Shown here one piece after another: positions 25,540 to 34,554 of a stretch of DNA of 64,000 nucleotides (the first letter of the stretch is position 1; every line of letters begins with the position of its first letter). The notes beneath the pieces were generated by a model. That model saw only the letters and a list, made by a program, of their open reading frames with translations. It was not told the origin of the DNA and ran no database searches. A program made the translations under genes and the position numbers. Source of the stretch: Marinobacter szutsaonensis (lineage in GTDB: Bacteria > Pseudomonadota > Gammaproteobacteria > Pseudomonadales > Oleiphilaceae); the NCBI RefSeq assembly GCF_039523335.1, contig NZ_BAAAFC010000001.1, positions 1,674,001 to 1,738,000 on the forward strand, given 5' to 3'.

Positions 25540-26802
25540 ATGACCCAGAGCAGCCTGCAGACACAGTGCCCGAAGTGCCATACCCGTTTCCGCGTTTCCG
25601 ATGAACAGCTTGGCGTCGCCAAGGGCAAAGTCCGCTGCGGCAACTGCATGGAGGTGTTCAACGCCATTGAACACCGGGTCCTGCCCGCCTCTCCCCAGCC
25701 TCCGGCTCCCCCGGCCGGAGAATCCGAGCCCTCCGGCCTGACCACCGAAGAAGACTTCGTGTTCGCCGACAACCCCGACGAGGATGCCGAGGAAGGCCGT
25801 TATGCCGGCTCAAAACTGTCATTCTCGGACGACGAACTCAGCGACAGCTTCCTTTCCATCAATCAGAACGAGAAGCCGGGCTTCCGGGATGCCGATGCGG
25901 ACTCCGAGCCGGAGGAAGTGGACGAAAGCTGGGCCGAGGCGATTCTGGAAGAAGACGAAGAGTCCCGGGAACCGGGCAAGCCAAAACAGCCCGCTCCGGC
26001 GCGACCCTCAAGGGATGAAGCGAGCTCCACATTCTCTGCCCGCGAGCCCGAGCCCGAAGCGCCTGAACCTGAAAAGTTCGAGCCAGGGTTCGCAGAACCC
26101 GAGCCAGAACCGGTACCCGCCCCGGAACCACCCCGGAGAGCCTCCCGCCCTGCGCCGGAGCCGGCCTTCAGCGCCACCGACACCTCCGCCGAGGAGGCGG
26201 TCGAGTCCGGCTTCCGCCCCGAACGCACAGAGGCGCCCGCTGCAGAATCCATGCGGGCGACCAGCCCATTCAGCGATCTCCGGCGCGAACCTGTCTCGGT
26301 CAACAAGGGTCGCGGCGGCAAGGCCCGGACCATCCTCTGGAGCCTGATTGTACTTGCCCTGATCGGCGTTCTGGCGGCCCAGGTGACCTGGTTCCAGTTC
26401 GATCGCCTGTCGGCCATTCCCGAGCTGCGGCCGTTCTACGAAAAAGGCTGTGAACTGGCCGGCTGTGAACTCAAGCCCCTGGTCAATGTGGATGCCATCC
26501 AGAGCCGCAAGCTGGTGGTTCGTACTGACCCCGAAAACCGGGGTCAGCTGCTGGTGGATGCCGTCATCATCAACCGGGCAGATTTCGGGCAACCCTTCCC
26601 GGCCATTGCCCTGACTTTCTCCAACCTCAATGGCGATGTCGTTGCCCAGAGCGTGTTCACCCCTGACGAATATCTGGCCGGTGAAGCGCAGGAACTGGAC
26701 GACATGCCAACGGACACGCCTCTACGCATCGCCATCAGCATCCGGGATCCGGGTCGGGATGCGGTCAACTACAACCTGGACTTCCGTCCGTACTCACCCT
26801 GA
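25540..26802 (+). CDS. Zinc-ribbon/DUF3426 membrane protein
   Basis: The N-terminus is an MJ0042-type zinc ribbon (QCPKCHTRFRVSDEQL then VRCGNCMEVF, four cysteines). It is followed by a long acidic, Pro/Glu-rich disordered linker (about residues 50-250), one membrane helix (ILWSLIVLALIGVLAAQV, about 266-284) and a C-terminal DUF3426 domain. The latter begins with a Cys pair region YEKGCELAGCELKPL and ends FRPYSP. This architecture is found between prmA and dusB in related genomes. The function is unknown; the topology suggests a cytoplasmic ribbon and a periplasmic C-terminal domain. Confidence 0.85.
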   Translation: MTQSSLQTQCPKCHTRFRVSDEQLGVAKGKVRCGNCMEVFNAIEHRVLPASPQPPAPPAGESEPSGLTTEEDFVFADNPDEDAEEGRYAGSKLSFSDDELSDSFLSINQNEKPGFRDADADSEPEEVDESWAEAILEEDEESREPGKPKQPAPARPSRDEASSTFSAREPEPEAPEPEKFEPGFAEPEPEPVPAPEPPRRASRPAPEPAFSATDTSAEEAVESGFRPERTEAPAAESMRATSPFSDLRREPVSVNKGRGGKARTILWSLIVLALIGVLAAQVTWFQFDRLSAIPELRPFYEKGCELAGCELKPLVNVDAIQSRKLVVRTDPENRGQLLVDAVIINRADFGQPFPAIALTFSNLNGDVVAQSVFTPDEYLAGEAQELDDMPTDTPLRIAISIRDPGRDAVNYNLDFRPYSP

Positions 26803-26904
26803 TCGCGTAAGCAAGTATTTACTTGGCGAATGGCTGCGCAGCCACCACAACGAACAAAAGTCAACCAGAAAGCACGAAAAATAATCAGCTTTTTTCACTG
26901 TCAA

Positions 26905-26924
26905 GCCCCTTCAATCGGAGGGGC
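26905..26924. promoter_or_regulatory. Hairpin in the dusB-fis promoter region
   Basis: GCCCCT and AGGGGC form a six-base stem with an eight-base loop, next to a candidate -10 TATCAT at 26933-26938 followed by a GC-rich TAGCGCCC discriminator of the kind seen at stringently controlled promoters. The rest of 26803-27026 shows no gene. Confidence 0.4.
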
Positions 26925-27026
26925 CCCGACGGTATCATTAGCGCCCTTCGGAACCGGACCGATCACTAATTGATCAATCGTTCCATTCCGATCCTTGCTC
27001 AATCCGCTGTGACACGGACTCAGATC

Positions 27027-28025
27027 ATGCTGCCAACGGCAAAAATCGGGCCGTACACTTTGCCCAACCCGCTCATCGTTGCACCCATGGCGGGTGTGAC
27101 CGACCGCCCCTTCAGGCAACTCTGCCGACGGATGGGAGCGGGCCTTGCGGTATCGGAAATGGTCATAGCGGACAGCAAGCTCTGGCATACGCGCAAGTCC
27201 AGGACACGGCTGAACCATGAAGGCGAGCCGGAGCCACGCTCGGTCCAGATCGCCGGCGGTGATCCGCAGATGCTGGCCGACGCCGCGCGACAGAACGCCA
27301 GCTTCGGCGCCCAGATCATCGACATCAACATGGGCTGTCCGGCCAAGAAGGTGTGCAACAAGGCTGCCGGCTCGGCGCTGATGAAGGATGAGGCACTGGT
27401 CCGCGAAATCCTGGAGGCCGTTGTCAAGGCGGTGGACGTTCCGGTGACGCTGAAAATGCGCACAGGATGGGATTCGGACAACCGCAACGCACCGGTCATT
27501 GCCCGGATGGCTCAGGATGCCGGCATTCAGGCCCTGGCCATCCATGGTCGTACCCGCGCGGACAAGTACAACGGGGACGCGGAGTACGACACCATCGCCG
27601 AAGTCAAATCCCGGGTACAGATCCCGGTGTTCGCCAACGGCGACATCACCTCACCGGAGAAGGCCCTGACGGTGCTCAGCCACACCGGCGCCGATGGCCT
27701 GCTGATTGGCAGGGGCGCCCAGGGCCGGCCCTGGATCTTCCGGGAAATACTCCATTACCTGGAGACCGGAAAGCACCTGCCGGAGCCGCCCCTGGACGAG
27801 GTAGAGCAGATCCTCACAGGGCACCTGGCCGAGCTGCACAGCTTTTACGGTGAAAAGATGGGCGTGCGTATCGCCAGAAAACATGTGGGCTGGTACCTGC
27901 AGTCCCACGATCAGAGCAGACAGTTCCGTAAACGCTTCAACGCCATCGAAGACGCGCTGGAGCAGAAAGACAGCATCGAACAGTACTTTGCAGGCTTACG
28001 AAATGGAGAGGTATTCGCAGCATGA
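27027..28025 (+). CDS. dusB: tRNA-dihydrouridine synthase B
   Basis: DusB reduces uridines in the tRNA D-loop using FMN and NADPH. The N-terminal [24 protein letters not shown] is the FMN-barrel start, [20 protein letters not shown] has the catalytic Cys, and [11 protein letters not shown] and [11 protein letters not shown] are further family motifs. The frame is open to a TTG at 26970, but the ATG at 27027 gives 332 residues and the correct N-terminus. It overlaps fis by four bases, the conserved dusB-fis operon. Confidence 0.95.
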   Translation: MLPTAKIGPYTLPNPLIVAPMAGVTDRPFRQLCRRMGAGLAVSEMVIADSKLWHTRKSRTRLNHEGEPEPRSVQIAGGDPQMLADAARQNASFGAQIIDINMGCPAKKVCNKAAGSALMKDEALVREILEAVVKAVDVPVTLKMRTGWDSDNRNAPVIARMAQDAGIQALAIHGRTRADKYNGDAEYDTIAEVKSRVQIPVFANGDITSPEKALTVLSHTGADGLLIGRGAQGRPWIFREILHYLETGKHLPEPPLDEVEQILTGHLAELHSFYGEKMGVRIARKHVGWYLQSHDQSRQFRKRFNAIEDALEQKDSIEQYFAGLRNGEVFAA

Positions 28026-28339
28026 CCGCTGAGACTTTGGCAAACGACAACCTGAGCACCCCGGCCAACGATGACCTTCATCAGTTGCAAACGGTGAACA
28101 GCAGCGGCAACAGCGTCACCCTGCGTGACAGCGTTGAAGTTGCCCTGAAGAACTACTTTGCGCAACTGGATGGCGCGCCCGTCACCGACGTCTACCAACT
28201 GGTACTGTCGGAAGTGGAAGCCCCACTGCTGGAGCAGGTGATGAAGTACACCCGCAACAACCAGACCAAGGCATCCACCATGCTGGGGCTGAATCGCGGC
28301 ACCCTGCGCAAGAAGCTCAAGCAATACGGTCTGCTATAA
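28022..28339 (+). CDS. fis: DNA-binding protein Fis
   Basis: Fis is a nucleoid-associated DNA-bending dimer controlling rRNA and other growth-related genes. The C-terminal helix-turn-helix [29 protein letters not shown] is recognisable in pieces ([20 protein letters not shown]), and the central helices [17 protein letters not shown] region precede it. The 105 residues fit. It is translationally coupled to dusB, and a terminator follows 17 bases after the stop. Confidence 0.95.
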   Translation: MTAETLANDNLSTPANDDLHQLQTVNSSGNSVTLRDSVEVALKNYFAQLDGAPVTDVYQLVLSEVEAPLLEQVMKYTRNNQTKASTMLGLNRGTLRKKLKQYGLL

Positions 28340-28355
28340 TCTGACCTGACCCCAA

Positions 28356-28392
28356 AAGGGCCTCCCGGATCACGTTCGCGAGGCCCTTGTTC
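28356..28392 (+). terminator. Terminator after fis
   Basis: AAGGGCCTC at 28356-28364 pairs perfectly with GAGGCCCTT at 28380-28388, followed by a modest T-rich stretch. Just before it, TGACCTGACCCCA resembles half of the hairpin units found at 30052-30212. Confidence 0.7.
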
Positions 28393-28459
28393 GTTACAAC
28401 GAGGTCGTTGCAACCTCGCAACGTCATCCGGCTTATCTGACCAGCGAAGAAAGTGACCC

Positions 28460-30040
28460 ATGGCAAACCAGGCTAACACCCCCGTCCGTCGCGCGCTCAT
28501 CAGCGTGAGTGACAAAACCGGCATTGTCGATTTCGGCCGTGCCCTGACCGACCGCGGCATTGAACTGCTCTCCACTGGCGGTACCTTCCGCCTGCTCCAG
28601 GAAAACAATGTCCCGGTCACCGAAGTGTCCGACTACACCGGTTTCCCGGAAATGATGGATGGACGGGTCAAGACCCTGCACCCGAAAATCCACGGCGGCA
28701 TCCTGGGCCGCCGGGGCACTGACGATGCTGTCATGTCCGAGCACGGCATCAACCCGATCGATATGGTGGTGGTAAACCTCTACCCGTTCGAAGACACCGT
28801 GGCCAAACCCGATTGCGATCTGGCCACCGCCATCGAGAACATCGACATCGGCGGCCCCACCATGGTTCGCGCCGCGGCCAAGAACCACAACGATGTCGCC
28901 ATCGTGGTCAATGCCTCCGATTACCGTCGGATACTGAACGAGCTGGATAACAACGACGGCGAGCTGAGCTACAGCACCCGCTTCGACCTGGCAGTGAAGG
29001 CCTTCGAGCACACTGCCGGCTACGATGGCGCGATCGCCAACTACCTGGGCGGCCGCACCCCGGACAACGACAACGCCGACTTCCCCCGCACCTTCAACGC
29101 CCAGTTCGTGAAGGTCCAGGACATGCGCTACGGCGAAAACCCGCACCAGCGCGCCGCCTTCTATGCCGAGCGCAATCCGAAGGAAGCCTGTGTGGCAACC
29201 GCCGAGCAGCTGCAGGGCAAGGAGCTGTCCTTCAACAACGTGGCCGACACTGACGCCGCCCTGGAATGCGTGAAGCCCTTCGCTGATCCGGCCTGCGTGA
29301 TCGTCAAGCACGCCAATCCCTGCGGTGTTGCCATCGGCGCCGACATCCGCCAGGCCTATGACCTGGCCTTTGCCACCGACCCCACCTCGGCCTTCGGTGG
29401 CATCATTGCCTTCAACCGTGAGCTGGACGCCGAAACAGCCAAGACCATCATCGATCGCCAGTTCGTGGAAGTGATCATCGCACCGACCGTGGCACCGGAA
29501 GCCGTGGAGATCGTTGCCGCGAAGAAGAACGTGCGCTTGCTCGCCTGCGGCGAGTTCGATGGTGAGCGTGCCAAAGCGCTGGACTACAAGCGCGTGACTG
29601 GCGGCCTGCTGGTGCAGGACCGGGACCTGGGCATGGTCGCCATGGAAGATGTGAAAGTGGTCACCGAGCGCCAGCCCAGCGAAGCCGAACTGAACGACCT
29701 GCTGTTCGCCTGGGAAGTGGCCAAGTACGTCAAGTCCAACGCCATTGTCTATGCCAAGGCCGGACGTACTATCGGTATCGGCGCCGGCCAGATGAGCCGG
29801 GTCTACAGCGCCAAGATCGCCGGTATCAAGGCCGCGGATGAAGGCCTGGAAGTGAAGGGCTCGGTGATGTCCTCGGACGCGTTTTTCCCGTTCCGTGACG
29901 GCATCGACGCCGCAGCGGCTGCCGGCATCACCGCCGTGATCCAGCCCGGCGGCTCCATGCGTGACCAGGAAGTGATTGATGCCGCCAACGAGCATGGCAT
30001 TGCCATGGTGTTTACTGGCATGCGGCATTTCCGGCACTGA
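28460..30040 (+). CDS. purH: Bifunctional AICAR formyltransferase/IMP cyclohydrolase
   Basis: PurH performs the last two steps of IMP synthesis. The N-terminal cyclohydrolase domain begins [20 protein letters not shown] with [10 protein letters not shown] and [20 protein letters not shown]. The C-terminal transformylase has [24 protein letters not shown] and GAGQMSRV near the end. The 526-residue length is normal. Long antisense frames over it are compositional shadows. Four tandem hairpins separate it from purD. Confidence 0.97.
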   Translation: MANQANTPVRRALISVSDKTGIVDFGRALTDRGIELLSTGGTFRLLQENNVPVTEVSDYTGFPEMMDGRVKTLHPKIHGGILGRRGTDDAVMSEHGINPIDMVVVNLYPFEDTVAKPDCDLATAIENIDIGGPTMVRAAAKNHNDVAIVVNASDYRRILNELDNNDGELSYSTRFDLAVKAFEHTAGYDGAIANYLGGRTPDNDNADFPRTFNAQFVKVQDMRYGENPHQRAAFYAERNPKEACVATAEQLQGKELSFNNVADTDAALECVKPFADPACVIVKHANPCGVAIGADIRQAYDLAFATDPTSAFGGIIAFNRELDAETAKTIIDRQFVEVIIAPTVAPEAVEIVAAKKNVRLLACGEFDGERAKALDYKRVTGGLLVQDRDLGMVAMEDVKVVTERQPSEAELNDLLFAWEVAKYVKSNAIVYAKAGRTIGIGAGQMSRVYSAKIAGIKAADEGLEVKGSVMSSDAFFPFRDGIDAAAAAGITAVIQPGGSMRDQEVIDAANEHGIAMVFTGMRHFRH

Positions 30041-30051
30041 CGGTTGAAATT

Positions 30052-30212
30052 GGGGTCTGAAGAACGTTTTCTTCTGACCCCGGGTTTGAAGTTGGGGTCA
30101 GAACGGCTGTTCTGTCCCCGGGATGGAATGAAAATGGGGTCAGATGAAAGCTTTCATCAGACCCCGGCGATTGGATGAAATTGGGGTCTGAAGAACGCCT
30201 TCTTCTGACCTC
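30052..30212. repeat. Four tandem imperfect hairpins (GGGGTCWGA family) between purH and purD
   Basis: Hairpins occupy 30052-30081, 30094-30119, 30136-30165 and 30183-30212. Each opens with GGGGTC and closes with a near-complementary GACCCC-type arm. Units start 42, 42 and 47 bases apart. Each stem contains one A/A or T/T mismatch at a fixed depth (the seventh pair in units 1, 3 and 4, the fifth in unit 2). The inner stems differ (GAAGAA, GAAC, GATGAAAGC, GAAGAA). Linkers share GGAATGAAAT-like sequence. The family resembles REP-type intergenic palindromes; no transposase is nearby. Confidence 0.85.
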
Positions 30213-30234
30213 GACTTTAACAAGGTACAAGCTC

Positions 30235-31521
30235 ATGAACATTCTGGTAATCGGCAGTGGCGGACGCGAGCATGCCCTGGCCTGGAAGGCTGCCCAGTCT
30301 CCGGATGCGGACAAGGTCTTCGTGGCGCCGGGCAACGCCGGCACGGCCCGGGAGCCGGGCCTGGAAAACATCGATATCGACGTGATGGATCTTGAGGGCC
30401 TGGCGAACTTTGCCGCCGACAATAACGTCGGCCTGACCATCGTCGGCCCGGAGGCCCCCCTGGTGGCCGGCGTGGTGGACCAGTTCGAAGAGCGCGGCCT
30501 GCGCATCTTCGGCCCCAGTGCCGGTGCCGCCCAACTGGAAGGCTCGAAGGCCTTTACCAAGGATTTCCTGGCGCGCCAGAAAATTCCCACCGCCGCCTAC
30601 GGCAACTTTACCGATGTCGACGAAGCCCTGGCCTACGTACGTAAACAGGGCGCCCCGATTGTGGTCAAGGCTGACGGCCTGGCCGCTGGCAAGGGCGTGA
30701 TTGTCGCCATGACCCTCGAGGAAGCCGAGGACGCCATCCGCGACATGCTGGCCGGAAATGCCTTCGGCGACGCCGGCAGCCGGGTCGTCATCGAGGAATT
30801 CCTGGAGGGCGAGGAAGCCTCCTTCATCGTGATGGTGGACGGCGAGCACGTCCTGCCCATGGCCACCTCCCAGGACCACAAGCGCGTCGGCGACGGTGAC
30901 ACTGGCCCCAACACCGGTGGCATGGGTGCCTATTCCCCCGCACCGGTGGTTACCGCCGATGTACACCAGCGCATCATGGATGAGGTGATCTATCCCACCG
31001 TGAAAGGTATGGCTGCCGAAGGCTATCCCTACAAGGGCTTCCTGTACGCCGGCCTGATGATTGATAACGACGGCGCCCCCAAGGTGATCGAATTCAACTG
31101 CCGTTTCGGTGACCCGGAAACCCAGCCGATCATGCTGCGCATGAAGTCCGACCTGGTGGAGCTGTGCCAGGCAGCCGTCGACGGCAAGCTGGACCAGTGC
31201 AAATCCGAGTGGGACGACCGCGCCTCCGTAGGCATCGTGCTGGCAGCCGGAGGCTACCCGGGCAGCTACAACAAGGGTGACGTCATTTCCGGCCTGCCGG
31301 AGACTGAGGTCGAGGGCGAGAAAGTGTTCCACGCCGGCACTAAGCTTGATGACGATCAGGTCGTCACCAGCGGCGGTCGCGTGCTCTGTGCTACCGCTCT
31401 GGGCAACACCGTCACCGAGGCCCAGAAACGGGCCTACGAGCTGGCTGGCAAGATCCAGTGGGATGGCGTGTTCTACCGCAAGGACATCGCCTATCGGGCG
31501 ATTGCCCGCGAACAGGTCTGA
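30235..31521 (+). CDS. purD: Phosphoribosylamine-glycine ligase
   Basis: PurD joins glycine to phosphoribosylamine using ATP in purine synthesis. MNILVIGSGGREHALAWK is the invariant start. IVGPEAPLVAGVVD, GSKAFTKDFLARQKIPTAAY and KADGLAAGKGVIVA form the ATP-grasp, and FLYAGLMIDNDG with EFNCRFGDPETQ carries the metal ligands. The ATG at 30235 gives 428 residues; the upstream open frame lies in the hairpin array. It sits 194 bases after purH, with the array in between. Confidence 0.97.
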   Translation: MNILVIGSGGREHALAWKAAQSPDADKVFVAPGNAGTAREPGLENIDIDVMDLEGLANFAADNNVGLTIVGPEAPLVAGVVDQFEERGLRIFGPSAGAAQLEGSKAFTKDFLARQKIPTAAYGNFTDVDEALAYVRKQGAPIVVKADGLAAGKGVIVAMTLEEAEDAIRDMLAGNAFGDAGSRVVIEEFLEGEEASFIVMVDGEHVLPMATSQDHKRVGDGDTGPNTGGMGAYSPAPVVTADVHQRIMDEVIYPTVKGMAAEGYPYKGFLYAGLMIDNDGAPKVIEFNCRFGDPETQPIMLRMKSDLVELCQAAVDGKLDQCKSEWDDRASVGIVLAAGGYPGSYNKGDVISGLPETEVEGEKVFHAGTKLDDDQVVTSGGRVLCATALGNTVTEAQKRAYELAGKIQWDGVFYRKDIAYRAIAREQV

Positions 31522-31551
31522 TCTCCCGGCGGTCCGAAGAGAGCACACAAG

Positions 31552-33123
31552 ATGCCTGAAGCAGTCTGGATTTCCTTTGCCTTCGTGTTGGGCCTGCTGG
31601 TCAAAACCGTCGGGTTACCACCACTGGTAGGGTATCTGGCTGCCGGGTTTGTTCTGGCCGGGCTCTCGTCCGCCACCGGCCTGACTATCGAGGCCACGGA
31701 CGCCCTGGGGCACATTGCCCACCTGGGTGTGCTCTTGCTGTTGTTCACCGTCGGCCTCAAGCTCAAGCTGCGTTCGATTGTCTCTCCGGAGGTAATCGGG
31801 GGCAGCCTGCTGCATTTCGCCATTACCTGCGTGGTCTTTGCACCACCCCTCTACTGGCTGCTGGAACTGGACTGGACGACGGCCGTCATGCTGGCCGTTG
31901 CCCTGTCGTTTTCCAGCACCGTGCTTGCCGCCAAGGTCCTCGAGAGCAAACGGGAACTGAGAGCCTTTCATGGCCGGGTCGCCATCGGCATCCTGATCAT
32001 GCAGGACCTGATTGCCCTGGTGGTCATGAGCCTTGCCGCCGGCAAGACCCCGTCGCAGTGGGCCCTGATGATTTTCGGCCTGCCCCTTCTCCGGCCGCTG
32101 CTTTACCGGCTGCTGGATGCCAGTGGGCATGATGAGCTGCTGGTCCTGCTCGGCCTGTTGCTGGCATTGGTTCTCGGGGGGTTGGGCTTTGAGGCCGTGG
32201 GCATGAGTTCCGAGCTGGGTGCGCTGATCTTCGGCGCCATGCTGGCCAATCATCCGCGCTCGCAGGAGTTGGCCAAATCCCTCTGGAGCGTCAAGGAAGT
32301 CTTTCTGGTCGGATTTTTCCTGCAGATCGGCATCGGCGGCCTGCCAGACCAGCAGGCTCTGATCTTTGCTTTGGTGGCGGGTCTTGTTCTGCCTCTGAAA
32401 GGGGTTCTGTTCTATTTTCTGTTACTGGCATTCCGTTTGCGGGCAAGGAGCAGTTTCCTCACCTCCCTGTCACTGACCAACTACAGTGAATTCGGCCTGA
32501 TTGTCGCCAGTGTCGCCCTGCCCGAATGGTTGGTCCCTCTGGCCATCACGGTCTCCCTGTCCTTCCTTGTCTCGGCTCCCGCTAACCGGTTTGCACACAG
32601 CATCTACGAGAAGATCAGTCATCGCATCGTGCGGTTCGAGAGCCGTAAAAGACACCCGGACGAGCAGCCAATATCCCTGGGGGACACCCGGGTGCTGGTA
32701 ATGGGCATGGGGCGCACCGGAACCGCCGCCTACGACTGGTTACAGCCCCACGAATCACGGATCATGGGGCTGGACTCGGATCCGGCGAAAACCGAAAAGC
32801 ACCAGAAAGAGGGCCGTAACGTAGTGTTTGCCGATGCCGAGGACACCACGTTCTGGGAGGGCCTGCACATGCCCTCACTGCAATCGGTTGTGCTCGCCAT
32901 GAGCGATATCGAGGGCAAACTCATCGCCGCGCGCATGCTGCGGAAACTCGGATTTACCGGCTACATCGTCGCACACACCATGTTTGCCGACGAAGCCAGG
33001 AAAATCCGGGAGGCCGGAGCCAATGAAGCCTACCTGACCATGAGCGAGACCGGGGTGGCCCTGGCGAGCCACCTCATGGATGAGTCGACCAATCAGAGCG
33101 CACAGGTCCGGAAGCCGGTATAG
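31552..33123 (+). CDS. CPA2-family cation/proton antiporter with RCK domain (KefB/YbaL-like)
   Basis: About twelve hydrophobic helices (residues 1-350) form a Na+/H+-exchanger-type domain (GLLVKTVGLPPLVGYLAAGF and LLLFTVGLKLKL are typical). A cytoplasmic RCK_N Rossmann domain follows, with VLVMGMGRTGTAAYDWL as nucleotide fingerprint. The 523-residue length is shorter than KefC. It probably exports potassium or another cation in exchange for protons, gated by a nucleotide. Its 3' end overlaps the convergent EgtB/SenA-like gene by 31 bases. Ion specificity cannot be read from sequence. Confidence 0.88.
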   Translation: MPEAVWISFAFVLGLLVKTVGLPPLVGYLAAGFVLAGLSSATGLTIEATDALGHIAHLGVLLLLFTVGLKLKLRSIVSPEVIGGSLLHFAITCVVFAPPLYWLLELDWTTAVMLAVALSFSSTVLAAKVLESKRELRAFHGRVAIGILIMQDLIALVVMSLAAGKTPSQWALMIFGLPLLRPLLYRLLDASGHDELLVLLGLLLALVLGGLGFEAVGMSSELGALIFGAMLANHPRSQELAKSLWSVKEVFLVGFFLQIGIGGLPDQQALIFALVAGLVLPLKGVLFYFLLLAFRLRARSSFLTSLSLTNYSEFGLIVASVALPEWLVPLAITVSLSFLVSAPANRFAHSIYEKISHRIVRFESRKRHPDEQPISLGDTRVLVMGMGRTGTAAYDWLQPHESRIMGLDSDPAKTEKHQKEGRNVVFADAEDTTFWEGLHMPSLQSVVLAMSDIEGKLIAARMLRKLGFTGYIVAHTMFADEARKIREAGANEAYLTMSETGVALASHLMDESTNQSAQVRKPV

Positions 33124-34439
33124 ACATCGTTGCGCAGCGGCAGGTAAGCCTGTCGGTAGGTGCCACGAATCAGGTTCGATGAGGTGGCACAGCTGCCGCC
33201 CTTGGTCACCTTGTGGTCGCCGAATTGCAGGGTCGACATGAACGGGTACATATCCACCTTGAAGCCGTCGTAGGGCAGGAACTGGTTACTGGTCCACTCC
33301 CACACCGAACCGGTCATCTGCCGGCAGCCGAACGGGCTTTCGCCCGCCGGATAGTCCCAGACCGGGTTCCGTGCCTGATTGCGCCCATCCATATCAGCAT
33401 GCTGCAGGGTCGGCGCCTCGTTACCCCAGGGGAACCGGCGGAAGGCCTCCCCCGACCGGTTGGCCAGCGCCGCCACCTCCCACTCATATTCCGTCGGCAG
33501 GCGACGTCCCGCCCAGTTGCACCAGGCTTCGGCCTCCCAGTAGGTTACATGGGTCACCGGTGCGTCCGGGTTCAACGGCTGCCAACGGTCGAACAGGCGC
33601 TCCTGCCACCGGTTTTCATGCCAGCGCCAGTACAGCGGATGCCTGGGGACACGCAACAACGGTTCATCCAGACCGTGCACCAGGCTTAAATCCTGCTCTG
33701 TTTCCAGCCATTTGCGGCCGCCGAATGACCAGAGCTCGCGACGCTGGTAGCCACCATCGTCCACAAAGGCCTGAAATTCCCGATTGCTGACGAGTGTCCG
33801 GCTGATCCGGAAGGCATCCAGTTCTACTTCGAAGCGCGGTTTCTCGTTATCAAAGGCGAAGTCCTCGCGCGCATATGCCTCCGAGCTTCCCGGCATACCA
33901 ATGAGCCAGCGACCGGCCGGCACCTCCGCGTCGCCAGAGACCGGCTCTGACGGGGCCGGGCGATCGCCGACGTAATCCGGTGGCGCCGGGTACGCCACCG
34001 TTTGCCGACACCAGATCAGCGATTCGATGTGCATGTTCTGGTGGAAGATCGCATAGCGGTAGAGGTACAGGTCCTCGTCCGTCAGGGGCTTACTGTGGAT
34101 GCGTTCGGCCATCCGGTCATAGATGGTGCGGAAGTAGGCGAGGGTCTTGTCCCGGCCCGGGAACAGGTCGGACCGCCAGCGGTCGCGATGCTCGACATGA
34201 AAGGAATCCCAAAGATCGTCCATGGCCGGATCGTAGCTGGGGGTGCCATCCAGCAGATTGAATACGAAGACCTCGTAGAAAAACGCGGAGTGCCCCATCT
34301 CCCAGAGCGGTGGATTAACGCCGGGGTGATACGGCACATCGAGTTTATCTTCGGGCAAGGTGCAGATCAGGCGCCCCGTTCGGACACGGGCCTGCTCCAG
34401 TTCTGCCAGGAGGCTGGCTTTTACATCGTCAGATTGCAT
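33093..34439 (-). CDS. EgtB/SenA-like iron-dependent sulfoxide/selenoneine synthase family protein
   Basis: The N-terminal DinB_2 domain (about 10-165) supplies an iron site: MGHSAFFYE gives the first His, and FHQNMHIES has the H-x3-H-x-E pattern of EgtB. The C-terminal part (200-448) is a formylglycine-generating-enzyme-like lectin fold with PVTHVTYWEAEAWCNWAGRRLPT-type motifs and GSVWEWTSN. EgtB joins a thiol to hercynine in ergothioneine synthesis, and SenA does the equivalent with selenosugars. No egtD, senB or senC is adjacent, so the substrate is open. The start at 34439 (MQSDDVKASL) is chosen over 34589. Confidence 0.8.
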   Translation of the reverse strand: MQSDDVKASLLAELEQARVRTGRLICTLPEDKLDVPYHPGVNPPLWEMGHSAFFYEVFVFNLLDGTPSYDPAMDDLWDSFHVEHRDRWRSDLFPGRDKTLAYFRTIYDRMAERIHSKPLTDEDLYLYRYAIFHQNMHIESLIWCRQTVAYPAPPDYVGDRPAPSEPVSGDAEVPAGRWLIGMPGSSEAYAREDFAFDNEKPRFEVELDAFRISRTLVSNREFQAFVDDGGYQRRELWSFGGRKWLETEQDLSLVHGLDEPLLRVPRHPLYWRWHENRWQERLFDRWQPLNPDAPVTHVTYWEAEAWCNWAGRRLPTEYEWEVAALANRSGEAFRRFPWGNEAPTLQHADMDGRNQARNPVWDYPAGESPFGCRQMTGSVWEWTSNQFLPYDGFKVDMYPFMSTLQFGDHKVTKGGSCATSSNLIRGTYRQAYLPLRNDVYTGFRTCAL

Positions 34440-34554
34440 GGGCTCGAATCCCCGGGAAAATGCTTTGGAAAAGGATAACAGACATGAAACCACCGGTGGC
34501 AAAAGCCGCCGTTTACCCCCAATGAATACGACCACCCGACCCGCGCCAGATGAC

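Noticed and set aside
28433..30037. 534-residue open frame antisense to purH
   Set aside because: It is a mirror of purH codon bias in GC-rich DNA, has a low-complexity His/Gly/Val composition and no family match. The same applies to long antisense frames over purD, accC, prmA, aceA, pepP and ilvA.
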